A DNA stretch of 64,000 nt. It comes from Cranoglanis bouderius. Its lineage: Eukaryota > Chordata > Actinopteri > Siluriformes > Cranoglanididae. Positions 24,631-39,300 of the stretch are shown here, in pieces. Position 1 is the first letter of the stretch, and each line of letters starts with the position of its first letter. The notes beneath the pieces were generated by a model, which was not told the origin of the DNA, did no database searches, and saw only the letters and a program-made list of their open reading frames with translations. The stretch spans positions 21,708,756 to 21,772,755 of the forward strand of contig CM042544.1 in NCBI GenBank assembly GCA_023630585.1, in the 5' to 3' direction. The position numbers and the translations under genes were made by a program.

Positions 24631-25043
24631 TGTTATTATTATCATCATCCATCACCTGTCCTGTACAGGTCAACAACCACAATGGATGTTTTATTGCAAA
24701 AATATTATTAAAAATCAAAAAGTTAAATGTCTCATTAAGGTAACTATTCAGACCCTTTATTCAGGATTTTTGTAGAAGCACCTAGACACTGTACCATAAG
24801 AGGTCCTGGGGACAAAGCACAATAAATTCTTCAAAATATTTTTTCAGGTGTCAACAATTTTGCACATATGTTTTAATAGAAAATACAATTATTTAAAAAA
24901 GTACTTCTTAGGAGAATTATTTTTGGTTAGAGAAAAGGTGATATTGTCTCCTGGATAAATTAAACGATTGTTTGTAATCTTTATCAATTGTTTTTGTTCA
25001 TTTTAATAAAGGATAACAAAGGAGGGACTGTATATGTGGAAGT

Positions 25044-25079
<36 letters not shown>

Positions 25080-27273
25080 TTGAAAGAGAATAGGTCTGGA
25101 TGGGATTTTTTTGTGCCTCTGTTCCCAAATAAATAAGAAATTATTGTGACCTACAAAAATGACTTAAAGGTCTAAAAGAACTTGCTTATACAAAGGTTGT
25201 ATCTAATTTTGAATCACAAAATTAGGTATAACCTTTGTACAAGTTGCTCTTACAGAAGGATATACACACACAGTTTTATCCCCTTTGTAAACATCTTTTA
25301 TTGCACTTCAGGTTTTAACCCACAAACATCCTACTGCCTGTGTACGCAAAGGTCCAACACATTAAATCTACACAGTTTTCCTGGTTTTCCTTTGGATAGA
25401 CATATCCCTCTGGGTAGCACTAATGCAACCATATCAAGGCCGGTGCTTATGGCCAAACGGGAGGCTTGAATATTTAAGCTGCCAAATTACATCACGCCAG
25501 CTCTCCCTCCTCCATATATAACTTTCCCCACCATCGAGTCAGTCTGCCAAGGGTTGGTGTCAGCATTACATAACATCCATCCATCCATCCATCCAGGGTT
25601 GTGGGGAGTCTGGAGCCATCCCAGGGGATTCGGGGCACAAGGCAGGGGACACCCAGGATCCAGGACACAATCGCACATACACCCATTCACACATTACGGA
25701 CAATTTATAGATGCCAGTCAGCCTACAATGCATGTCTCTGGAATGGGGAGGAAGCCGGAGTACCCGGAGGAAACCCCCGAAGCACAGGGAGAACATGCAG
25801 ACTCCACGCACACAGGGCGGAGGCGGGATTCGAACCCCCAGCCCCGGAGATGTGAGGCAAACGTGCTAACTTTTGGACTGGACCTGTGACAATAACAGAA
25901 TATTTAATCTCTCACTTAATCGGCAGTTTAATGGATTTGGATTTTATTATGATTTTTTTTTTCTGGATTCTTTTTTGTAGACACTTGTCATTGCTCCGAA
26001 ACATTTTTTCAACACCCTAAAGTTCTGACCTCACAGACCACACTGCATTTCCAATGCTGCTGTTCTTTTGCCTTAGTACAAACAGGATTGAAACTCATCA
26101 AATATACCCTTGTATACAAGTATACATGTTTTACATGCAGGAATATCCTCCTACACAACAGGATGCACTTGTACTTGATCCAACTATCTGCTTCATAATG
26201 ACTGATTCAGTCAGACAAACTAAACAGTAGATTTTCAGCAGAAACCAACATAAAAACTTTAGCCTAGCTGCCCTACACTGTACCCAAATATGCTTACATG
26301 ATAAAATGAAATGGTCCATGCAAATAGGCCAAATAAAGCTTTGCCATCTTAAACCTTTAAATACTCAAACCTGTTTCCCTCTTTTCCCTTCCACAATAAC
26401 CTCCTAGACTATTTGCATTTTTCTGAAGGCAAGCCATCAGCCCTCATCCCCCAGCTCTGGCCCACACAAACACACACCTGGAGCTGCGTGAGAAATGAGA
26501 TGGGACCCAAATGAAACAGATGCTCATTAAATAACAATTTTGAATCCTCTGTCTCCTTCGCTTTTCATTCACAAGTGCAGCGTGTCTCTAATCATGGCTT
26601 TTCATTACGCGGAGTTGGAGTGTAAATCGAGAAACGAATTGGAGCTATAAGGGTGGTCGTATTTCTAAACCACAGGAAAAGTGGGAGAGATGGAAACAGA
26701 TGAAGCATGATAAGGCCATAGCTCCTGCAATAGAACTGAATATGGGAGGCACTTGACTAAAAAAATAAATAAATAAATAAAACCTTTGTATGAAAAATAA
26801 TTTACAATTTACCATATTTCAGTCTGTAGTAATCCCTAGGTTGAAATGTGATCTAAAGATGTTTAGATCACTGTTCTTCTTGAAGCATAGCCTTTGGAAA
26901 TGTATTGACTTATATCTACCAACATTTTCTTTTTACATTAGCAATACATCAAATTGACAGAATGCACAAGGAGAGATGGCAAACTCAGAGTTCCCACTTT
27001 TCTCTGAGATGTAAGGGAAAAACATCACAGCTGTCATCACGGCATATTGTATACTGCCTTCCATCGCAATATTTCTCACACTGATGAACAGAATGCAAAT
27101 CCATTTCTTGCAACTCCACATCTGCATTTCAAAAGCAACCCGGAGTGGTGTCATCTCCACTGCTTCAAGATACATTAGAACCCTATGTGAAGATTGTACT
27201 GACACTGAGAGGTACATTTTAACGCCACTGTCCATGACAAGACATAGCAGCGATACACCTACAACTAAAAAAC

Positions 27274-27309
<36 letters not shown>

Positions 27310-30300
27310 TACACCTCACACAACAGTCAGGTCCTTCCTAGAAGTATGAAGAAAAGTAGTTATTAAGAACATCATGTTTTCAGAAATTATGATCAAAACT
27401 AATTATTCTGTCTGAGATGCACGACTGACTTTCAGATCAGTGGAGAAAGAGAAAGAGAAGGAACCATTTGTGCAAATTAATGACCTACTCACAGCCAGGT
27501 AGAGCGCGGCGTAAACGCTGAGCGCCGCCTCTTTGGAGGGAAAGGTTTTGCGGGCATGCAGGATGTCCTCCACATTGCCAGTACAAGCCTCCTGGTGGCT
27601 GATGTAGCGTAGGGCCTGCTGGCAGCCCAGTGCCGTGTAGTTGGGTTTACACACAGTCAGAAAGTGAGGGGCCAGGTTCCCTGTCACCACCTGACCGGCG
27701 TTCACAAAGATGTCGGTAGTGAAGAGGCCAAACATGTATACACCTGCAGGGAAAACAGGGAAATGTATTTGCCCATAGTTATTAATTCCCCAAATCTATG
27801 AAACTGCATTCAAAATGGGGTTCAGCTGGACTAGATGCAACCAGGCCTGATTACTGCAAACCCTGTTCAATCAAATGAACACTTAAATAGGACTTTTTCA
27901 ACAGCATGAAGTTAGTTAAAAGGTCTTACCCAGTAACACACTATACCAAAGTTGAAATAAATTCCAGAAATGATGAGGAAGAAGGTGATTGAAATACATC
28001 AGTCTGGGAAGGGCTACAAAGCTATTTCAAAGGCTCTGAGACTCCAAAAGAACCACCATTATCTCCAAATGGAAAAACTCGGCACAGTAGTGAACTTTCA
28101 CAGAAGTGACCGACCTTCCAAAATTCCTTCAAGAGCACAGCAACTACTCATCCAGGAAGTCACAAAAGAGCCAAGGACAACATCAAAGGACCTACAGGCC
28201 TCTTTTGCCTCAATAAAGGTCACCGTTCATGACTCCACTAACAGAAAGACACTGGGGGTTTGAGTATTTCAGAAAATGCTGATCTCCTGGGAATTTCACA
28301 CACACAAAAAAAAAACAATGAGTGAGCAACAGTTCTGTGAGTGGAAACACCTTATTGATAAGAGAGGTCAGAGGAAAATGGCTAGATTGGTTCGAGCTGT
28401 CAGAAAGGATATAATAACTCAAATAATCACTCTTTACAACCGGGGTGAGCAGTAAAGCATCTCAGCATGCACAAAACACTGAACCTTGTTGTGCATTCTG
28501 AGATGCTCTGCTCACTATAGACTTCCTGTCTGCTCAGACCAGTCTGGACATTCTCCTCTGATCTTTCTCATTAACAAGGTGTATCAGCCTGCAGACCCTG
28601 TACACACAAGGTTTTTTTTTTTTTTTTTAGTTTTTTGCACCATTCTGTGTAAACTCTATAGATTGTTGTGTGTGAAAATCCCAGGAAATCAGCCCATCTG
28701 TTACCAACAACCTATAATATCTGTATGACATTATGCATTGCGCTGCTGCCACATGCTTAGCTGACTGGATAATTGAATAAATGAACAGGTGTACAGGTGT
28801 TCCTATTAAAGTGACCAGTGAGTGTATCTGAATCCATATCTGGATTTCTGTAAAGCTGCATTGTGACAAAGTCCATTGTTCAAAGCACTATATAAAAAAA
28901 TTGAATTGAATTTGAATGGGATTGTACACCAGTCCATCACAGGGCACCATTCATACACACTCTGACATCTAGGGGCAATTTAGCCTATTTGTGTCCTGTT
29001 TTTGGGGACATGGGGAGATGCAAAATTAGACAGTAACCTAAGCTCAGGATCAAACCAGGGACCCTGGAGCTGTGAGGCAGTAACACTACCCACTGTGTCA
29101 CAGTACCACCCACATTAAAATATATTTTTGCTGACCTGCCAAATGCAATGACTCTTTATTGGGAAGTTAAAACTTTGTAGTCAGCATCACATTGATCTTT
29201 CTGGCTATAATGTAGGCAGTGCTATTAAAAGCTGGGCAGTCTTGATAACTTTGATGCTGACTGGGGTTCACTGCAGCACTGAGTGCAGACTGCACATCAA
29301 AGCTGCAGGTGCTATATCCTACTAACTAATAAAAAGCCATAAGCAGTGTAGGAGTATAAAAGGAGCCTAATGTGTGTGTGTGTGTGTGTGTATGTGTGTG
29401 TTTTATATATATTGTTGTATATAGTATTTGGAGATTGACACAAGGCAGGTGCAGTAAAGGCTTTGCGAAGCATCTCAAGGGAGGAAACTCAGTATTTGGT
29501 GATGTCCATGGGTTCTATGGGCATCCAAGTATTACAAATGATCCTTATATATTTATAACTGTTAGTTTGTCCAATTACTGTGAAAATGGACTCTGTAAAA
29601 ATGCCTATAACATCTAAACAGTTAATGCAGCATTTTTGTTAAACCCCTTGAATTAAAGCTTGAATTAAACACCTTGAATTTCAAACCCAATGTGGTGGTG
29701 TACAGAGGCAAAATCACGAAAATTGTGTCACTGTCCAAATATTTATGGACCTGACTGTAAATATGTATGTATGTGTATTTTATACACACACTGTATTCAT
29801 TTTAATCTATTAAGAATGCTACACTTTGGCATTTACATCAAAGGTTTTGCTAGGAGAACTGGATTTTAATTGATTCCATTTCATGTTTGCATATGCATGC
29901 GTGTGCCTCCGAGAAAATACCCTGTCATCTGCCTCCAACAGATTACACAATAATTAGATTATAATTAGAGAATAAATCATTTTGAACATGAATAAGATTT
30001 CCAAAATTAAGGCAAGACACTAGAGGCGGAAAGAACAATTTTGGTCACATCAATCATTTTTCAAATCTTTGGATAAACTGCATATTTCACATAGTAAATT
30101 AAACTGCAGTAAATTAACAAAACCCAAAAGAAAACTCTTTGTTCCACTGTTTTTGTCTGCTCAAGTCTACCACATTATCTGAAACTTATCAACTTGTGGA
30201 ACCATTTGGCACCATCACATCATTTCCCTGAAAAGCTTATTTCCTGATATACTGTATATGACAGTTTGTGTCATTATGATATACATGACACTTTCCTTCA

Positions 30301-33300
30301 TAAACCTTGTAAACCTTACTTACATTGTGGAAGCACATTGAACCGCATTGTATTTTAAAACATTTTTTCTCAAAATATTTTTTTTCTATATATTCAGAAT
30401 CAAAAATCTCTGCTTATAGATGATCTGATCATGTTCATTCCTGTCCTTAATTAGAAGAACATTACAGAGAACAAATGAAATAGTGATTATTGTTGGATTT
30501 ACATTGATTTTATACATAAAATGGCATAATATATACTCACCAAACACTATACTAATAAAGGGTATGACATGGATTCCACAAGATGACAGAAATATTCCTT
30601 TGAGATTCTGGTCCATGTTTACATGACTGCATCACGCAATTCTTGCAGATTCTTCAGGTGCACTTTCATGATTTGAATCTCCTGTTCTACCACATCCCAA
30701 ATGTGTTCTACTGGATTCAGTTTCGGTGACTGGGAAGGCCACTGAAGGACAATGAACTCACTGTAATGTTCATGAAACCAGTTTGAGACGACTTTTGCTT
30801 TGTGACATGGTGCATTATCATGCTGGAAGTAGCCATTAGAAGATGGGTAAATTGTGGCCATTAAGGCATGCACATGGTCAGCAACAGTACTCAAATAGGC
30901 TGTGGCATTCAAACACTGACTGGCTGGTATTAACAGGCCCAAAATGTGCCAAGAAAACATTCCCCACACCATTACATCACCTCCACCAGCCTGGACTGTT
31001 GACACAATGCAGGTTGGGTCCATAGATTCATGCTGTTGATGCCAAATTCTGACTCTGCCATCTGTGTGCCTCAGCAGAAATCAAGATTCATCAGACCAGG
31101 CTACTTTTTTCCAGTCTATAACTGTCCAGTTTTGGTGAGCCTGTGCCCACTGCAGCCTCAGCTTTCTGTTCTTGGCTGACATAAGTAGAGCCAGACGTGG
31201 TCTTTTGCTGTTGTAGCCTTTTGATTTCTGTCAGCTTGAACCAGTCTGGCCATTCTCAGTTAACCTCTCTCCTTAACAAGGTGTTTCCATCTGCAGAACT
31301 GCTGCTCACTGTTTTTTTTATTTTTTTTTTTATAAACTCTAGAGACCCTAGAGACATGAAAATGCCGAGACATCAGCAGTTATAGGAATACTCAAACCAG
31401 CCCGCCTGGCAGGAACAATCATGCCACGGTCAAAATCACTGAGATCTTTTTTTTTTTTTAGATAATTGCATGAATGCATAGGTGAACAGGTGTTCCTAAT
31501 AATGTGCTCGGTGAGTGTATATTTTTATAACAGTGCATGATGCGTTTTTAAAAAAAGAATACTAAAAATGTATGTTTATATATTACTAATACATAGGACT
31601 TTGTAAGTTTCCCTGCTGTTAACTTAGTTTCAGTATAGGGTTCGTGGAATAGGGAAAAGTCTGAATAATGCATTGCCTCACAAACATTCTTTGAAGCATT
31701 TGTCAAATGCTCATTCTTTCCACCGTTCTTTTTTTTTTCTCTTGAATATAAACTTACAAGGAACTTCTCCCCGTCAGAGTTGACAGGAGAATGGAGGAGG
31801 ATAAACAGTGAAAGCACAGACAGACTTGGATTTGAACATGTCATGACCTAGAGCCATTTTCTAAATTTAATTTCTCCCGGAAAACAGCGGCGTGTGAGTC
31901 ATTATGCAAACAAGATGCGTGACTGTAGGTCATAAATCAACTAGAAAGAGCTGAAACTGCCAATGCCGCAAATTGCCACATCTTTACTACCTGAACTAAG
32001 GTATAAGTAAATTATTAAAGCCAAATAAACCAGCAAATAAAATATTAAAGAACAGTGCCTACCATTTCATTCAAGGGATGAAAAAAAGAAACAACTTTCC
32101 TTTGGAGAAATAGTGGACAAATAGTGAGAGTGAGCCATGGGTAATGTCTTACTGAAAGGTTAAGTATAATAAGCAGGGGTTAGACTGAGGAATAAAGATG
32201 AGCGTTTATTATGGGCACCAGTGCTGATCTAGCCTGACACATTTTGTGAGGCTAACATGATTCCCTTGACACTCTGATGGAGGCTTAGACAAACTCTTTC
32301 CATCAGATGTATGTCAGCTAAAGCCTTCAGACCTTCTGCACTACTATCAGATATTTTAAAGCATGGTTACTCCCAGAGTTAAAGAGGGCAGACACTATGG
32401 GTTGTTTTCAGAATTCAGTTTTGCACATTTAGTGAGGATTCAATGCCAAAATCGCATGCATTACTATTCCAACCTCATATGTAACTCCAGACTTAAGTGT
32501 TATCCAGAAGTTATACGAGAGTTGCACATGTCTCATTTATGCGCAATTCTGACCTTGAACATTTTTCCTGCTATATCAGCTCAAGCAAGGAGCAGTATCA
32601 AGTTCACTACCACTGTTTGATATGAAACCACATCATCACACTGAAATTCATGTAATGATTGGAAATACACTTAACGGAACTATGGCAAGCCATTTGATGC
32701 CAATTTTACACACATAAATATGACACTATTACTTAATTAACAGTATCGTCCTTTTAACAGTATTGTCCTTTTAAAGTCAACAGGCCGCATATTACAGATA
32801 GCATATTAAATCAGATACGCTGCTTATTTTGAGGAACATTTTTTTTATGAACAAATTAATTAATTAACTTGTGAGTTGTATGGTCAGCTTATCCTTCAAA
32901 ACGTCTACATGTTTTCTTCACAGGACAGCACATAATGCAAATAATGTCATTATTTTAATAATTCAACAACTCAAAATAGCTCATTATAAGCATGATAAAA
33001 TAGAATATATCCTATGCACACATTAGCATTTCATGACCTGAATTTAATATCTTGTATCCCATCATATCCCATCCCAAGTTGTTCCCACAAGTAACTGTCA
33101 ACACACGATACATATAAAAACATATAATGCTAAATAATTATGAGGTGCTGGATCAAGTGCTATTTTATAAGCTGGGAGCCATATTGTTAAATGAAACCTA
33201 AGTGATTAATGTGATGACTCAAACTAGGAAGCAATATACTGGCAACATATTAGACTCTTATTAGATTTTTATTTGAATGCTTGCCATCTTCTCATTCATA

Positions 33301-36300
33301 TATTACTGCATTAGTCTTATTCATTTTTCACTTTTAAATTTTCTCTTTTCTGTTACATTGTGTTGCATCTTACAGCAAAGAAAAACCCCCACTATATCCT
33401 TATTCAGACTGCATTTTCTATCCCTGGTTTATTTTTGGCTTACAGGCAAATGCTTGTGTTTAAAGGCGGGGGTCTAGTTGCTATTGGAAAAAAAAAAAAC
33501 ATCTCTGATGCTTCTACTCAAGAAAGGTCTGGCAACTTAAGACTACACGCAGGTGATTTGCATATTCTGAATGGTGCAAGCAGAAAATTTACTTAAGTGC
33601 CTGTGTAATCAAACTATACACAGGTACACAGATTTCCCCACATTAATACTGATGCAACAATTGGACTTGAGTTTCTGACTTAAGCCACCAACTCTGAATA
33701 TGGCCCTATAAATAATAATTACAATTTCTTTAAATGTTTCTATTCACAAAAACCCCAAGTTGTTTAACAAGCAATGCAGCGGTGGTAGTGAAGTCACATG
33801 GAAAATAACATGGGTGAGTGCAGATGGGAGCCTGTTTATGTATACAAAGATTTTAAAGTGGGACCAGACTAGTAATTCCTTTCACTACTTTATTCTTATT
33901 CTTGTAGACATGAAGAAAGATATGAAAGCATGACAGAGAATTATATGTATCCTGTGCTTTCTCTGCTAGACACTAGACACACAGTAATAGACCGGCTTAA
34001 AAACAATGTATTATGTTTGTTTAAAAAAAAAAAAAAAAAAAAAAGCATGGTGCCAGAATTATGATTAAGTACATACCCAAAAAGCGGCAAGTCCTGCGTA
34101 CCAGAGGGTTGAGGTAACAACAGTCCCCAGTCGCAATAGTCTTCTTTCGACTATCCAGATCTTTTGATGTATATTGCATCAGGAACAGCACAGCTTCTGT
34201 CACTGTTATCTGACATCACAGAGAGGGAGGGGGAAAAAAACAAGGGAGATAGAGATTTAAAAAAAAAAAAAGAAGATTAACAACACATTCATTGCTAATG
34301 GCTATAAAATGAAGTTGATGTTTCACAGTCTAAAGTCAGCAGGCGCAGCTCCTGTGTAAAAGCATCATAATTCAACAGGAAGTATGGCCAGTCACCTAAA
34401 CAAGCTCCATCTGCAAGCCACCTGCTGAATACAGTGCACCATATTGAGAGAGATGCTGAGAGAGATGAACTCAGCTTATGCAGTCAGTTTATATCACTGG
34501 GGAATAATAAGAAGAAACAAATACGTCCACTCCTGACAGATGAGAGGTCAAGGCCTATGTTGCTCACACAAGCAGTTGTCTGGAGAGCTTCCAGGGAACA
34601 AACAGCTGAGATGTACGATGTTAAATACAGTGGTCCAACAAACAAGAGACGGCAGTGGTCACCAGTGTGTGAAATGCTATAATTGTCTAAAAGTATTTGC
34701 AGTTGCTAGTGGAAACCAGAAAAAAAAAGAAAGTACAGAATACAGTTTCAAACAGACCATGTCAGTGGGATTTCATAGATGGCTCCAAAGCCAAGCTTTT
34801 TTTTTTTTTTACAGTCAGGTCTAGCGACATCCTCTTATAGATTTTGCAGATGCTACAAATTGCCATTCAGGAAATGACTGTGTTTTGTTGTGCCATTGCC
34901 CATAAAAGCATTTGTACAACAAAAAATGTTACTGTTTGCTTTGCCCACAATTCCTTCTGTATCATAAGTGAAAGGGCACTGAAGTCTAATGGGCATCTAA
35001 AACATACTTTCATGGTAATGAGGCACAATCTAACGTTGAAGATGCCATTATTGAGCACAGGTACAGGATGTCATCTGGGCTCCTACTAGAATCATTATTT
35101 GTCCCTATCATTGGACTTATCTAATGAATAAAAGCTCTGCATAATCAATTCAGCCATTCATCTTTAGTAACAGCTTTATCCTGGTCAGGGTCGTAGTAGA
35201 TCTGGAGGAAAAACGGCACAAGGCAGGAATGAACCATCTTTCACAAGGTACCAGGTTCAACCATAATCGCACCTAGGGGCAGTTTAGAGTAGCCAATCCA
35301 CCCATTGGCCTGTTTTTTGGCGGAAACCAAAGAACCATGAGGAAACCTAAACAAACACAGAGACAGCATGTGAAACTCTGCACAGACAATAAGCCAAGGT
35401 CAGGATCGAGCCTGAGACCCTGAAGCTTTGAGGCGGCAACGCTACCCACCACCAAATTCACATCAAATGTGACAAAGGTGACATTTCTTAAATCTAATCA
35501 AATAGTAATCATTCAGGAATGGTGACTTTATGATCATATATTAGATAAAATAAATTAGATACAAAAAACAAACAAACCTAAAGACACAATAAGTATATTC
35601 AAGTTAGAAGACAGATTACAGGACCATAAAAAGAAAGTCACTGCTTGTTAACATCTCAGTCTCTCAGACCACAGGGCAACACTATGCTCCTGACACACAG
35701 GACCTCACAGCAGCAGCTCTGGTGCTCTCCAGCATCCACTCCAGGGTGATTTATGAGATCATGCAGCTCAAATTTGAACAGCTCACCTCCAATGAGCTCT
35801 AAAAGACTCCAGGTGCAAGTCAGAAACTGTTCCTCCAAAGCCATGAAAGCTACACAGAGATATACATGGACATCAATGAGTTCAGACGCTCCAACCAACA
35901 GACTGCAAAACATCTTGAAACTGCATCACAATTATTCGCAAACACACAAGCAATATAACCAGACTGCATCGATGCTGTCTCATAAAAATGCCTCATATGT
36001 CCTATTTTATTCACCAAAATGCACCTCACCTATTCTTTTCATTTTTATTTCTTCTACTGTTTTCGACAGGCTGAAGAGTTCAGCTACAGCAGACAATCCA
36101 CAGGGATGAGCATACCTCCAGCATAATTCCTCTTTCATCACAGAGCTGAACCCACTGACCCCTTTCTTCAAACATTATAACCAACCAATATATACACTAT
36201 ATACTCAAGAGCACAGAATAATGGGTGTAACACATACCTTCTGCATCCAGCACTATACACCTAGGTTAACAAGAAATTTTTGCCATCCTGCAAAAAATGT

Positions 36301-39300
36301 GATATTCTGGGTGTGAAGTGACAACCATGATTAGGTTCTCCTTCTTCATCTTCCTCAACATAAGTGTTAAGGACTGAAGCCTTGCTCAGTCTCCTACTGG
36401 CTGATACATGTCTATCCTAGAGTATGCTCCACCAAACGTCAAAATCTGTAAAACTTTTAATTAGACAAATTTTTTACATGTCTGAACACAATGGTGCATG
36501 TCGTCTATGAAATCAATAGTAACAAGTTTTATATTGTACACTCTCTATGATACAGATAGTACATCATGAACAACAGGCATTTAACCGAGGAGGACAAATT
36601 GGTAGTCCGCGCCAACCAAACTATAACATCAAAAAGCATGGTAGACTCCCCACGTCAATATGTGCTACATCAGTTTTGTTTTTTTTTACAATATGACTGC
36701 GGACACGGAAATGAGGGAACAGCACCAGAGCCAAAATTTAGAAAACCTTTTGTCACATCTGTAGGAAGCATCCAAAAACGGCTTTCAAAATGGCGCTTTG
36801 TGTCATACAACCAATTATAAGACTGAAAGGATTAGAAAACAAAACAGAACAGACTACAAGAAGAATGTAAGGCATATGAAAGGACTACAGTGACAAAACA
36901 CACGCTATCCTGGCTATGTTCAAAAAGTTAATTTAGTGCAGTTTGTTTTCCCAGATACAAAGATGGGCTAACAGAAAGTGTACTTGGACTACCTGATATG
37001 GGAAGCTGTTAACCCAGCAGACTACTCTATTCATCTCCAATTTGTCCACCCCAGGTTAAGATTTGACTGACTTGTAAGTACAACAGCAACAGAAAATGAA
37101 AATGAAAATGAAAATGAAGATAGGAGTACAGTACTTCACATTACACTTTCACTTACTAAAGCTCATTAAGAGAGACAAGCATTTTAATGAGTCTATAACA
37201 TAGAAGAAGTGATTAAAAAGCATGAGTAGGCATCCTCGTTCTTTAAACAGCCAGCACAGGAGCACAGGTGAAAGCTCATACACAAAAGGTGAATCTGCAT
37301 GAGAACTAAGGCCAAACCCACACGCCTCAGATCTAAGACTCAATCACCTCGTCTAATGGCAGCCTTTATTGAACAGCTTTTAGTACCATGACACGTCAGC
37401 TCCAATCACCTGATGTCATCAGGATGCTAGAGAATTTGGGTTCTGACAAAAAAAAACGTGCGTGCTCACAGGAGAATAGAGAGAATACAGCACCTTTCAC
37501 AGACTCTACTCTGCTTTCTTACTGGACAACCAGTTTCTGGTTAGAACTTTTTTGTTAATTGTTGTTAACATTATTGTCCACGCAATACTGACAGCAGTAG
37601 GCCTGTCACAATTATTAAATAATCACCTAATCGGAATTGTTTGAGTTGATCACAATGATCAAAGTGATCATGAGTAAGCATTAAATTCCATTCATGTTTT
37701 CATAGAAATATATGCAATCACCAGACACAATGTTCATTCTCAATGAATTTCTTCATTTAATTATATTTTAATTATTATCTTTAGTCGAAGGCTTCAATGT
37801 ACAGGGTGTCCAAAAATTATCTTTACAAATTTTATCCAATATAAAAAAAAGTCAACTAGGAATACTGGGTTTGTCCCATTTTACGGAGACAAACACATCA
37901 CGTCTTTCCGAATACCAAGTTTGACACCACAACACTGGGGGCTTGATTGTCCATAAGTCTCTTAATAACACATTCCCAAATTGGTGGAGGCGCCATCCTT
38001 TGGTCATCTAGACTGTCCAACATCACACTCTGTGATTTCCTTTGAAAATTTGTCAAAGATTTTGTGTACAGCACAGATATTGATGAACTGAAGGCAAGAC
38101 TCACAGCTGCTATTGAAAACATTTATATGGATATGTTGCAGCGTACATGGCAACATTAAGATTACTGCCTGGATTAGAAAACACAGCAACTATTGCGCAT
38201 CACTAATGATGCTCAGATTGAATGTTTGTACATATGTTACTTAAAAAAAAAAACAACTTTGGGATCTGTGTGTCTAAATCTCCTTGAATGGTAATTCTAT
38301 GTGTTAGTAGATATTTAATTTAGCATCAATGTTATAAAGACACACTGTATTAACTATTTTTGCACCTGTTTCTATAATTTGTAATATTTAGTCACTCTTT
38401 AACAAATATTTTAGATGATCAGATTTACTACATTAATGCACAATGGTGCATTTACATATCTTTTGCTATGGTACATTGTTTCTTATTATTTGTGCTAAGT
38501 CTCGTCTTTTACAGTCGGAACGCAGACGGAAATTCTTTTATGCTTTCAGTGTTTATGAATGACTGTTCATGTGTATTACTTTGGCTCTTATGATTATATT
38601 ATAATAGTGTCAACAGAAAAGAACAACACAATTCTTTGTATGACAATCGTCAGTCAAAATTCCACAGTTGTGACATGCTTAATCAGTAGCCTGCAATATT
38701 GCAAATGAGCACTTGAACAAACAAAATGACAGTGTTTTTATGGTGTTCTGTGATCACTCTGAAAAATCTAAGAGCTTCCAGATACACAGGATTTCTGTGG
38801 GTGTTTTGGTGTGAAATAAAAAAAAAAAATAAAAAAAAAGCAATTCATTTTGGACAAATTAATGCAGAGCAATCTTTAATCATGAAACAACACAGCATCA
38901 CCGCTGTGCTCTATTATACTGCAAGGCACATTGCAATATATATACATTCCCCTCTGAAAGTAAGTCCAATTCTTTTGCTTTTGCTATACACTGAACACAT
39001 TTGTGTTTGGGATCAAATATGAGATGAATATGAGACGACAGATCAGAATTTCAGCTTTGATTTCCTGATATTTACATCTAGATGTGTTCAACAACTTAGA
39101 ACGTGCCACATTTGGCGGCAGACCATCAAGCAAAGTGAAGCGTATAATCATTGATTTGTGAAGTTTTCTGTCTATTCGTTCTGTCTGTTTATTTAACATT
39201 TAAAAAAGAAGTCTTGAGCGTAAGCACTCTGTAAATGTCAGTAGGTTTTCTGACATGGAGGTTAGTTCCTGTAATCGTTTACATTACAGTAGCTATATAC

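Larger units (their letters stand above)
23071..25032 (-). mobile_element. old Tc1-like element carrying nested insertions
   Basis: The left end reads TAGTGTCCTCCAAAATTATTGGC and the right end is the complement of TACAGTCCCTCC. The minus strand from about 24310 down to 24150 reads VLWSNETKIKLF, then GGGSLMLWGCFVAGGSG, from a Tc1 transposase with frame breaks. A fold-back element is inserted at 23219. The right part carries an ATT microsatellite. Confidence 0.65.

Noticed and set aside
24434..24718. Asn-rich and Ile-rich ORFs
   Set aside because: Translations of the ATT microsatellite on either strand.
25487..25889. Five overlapping ORFs on both strands
   Set aside because: All lie over a GC-rich SINE; none shows a protein family.
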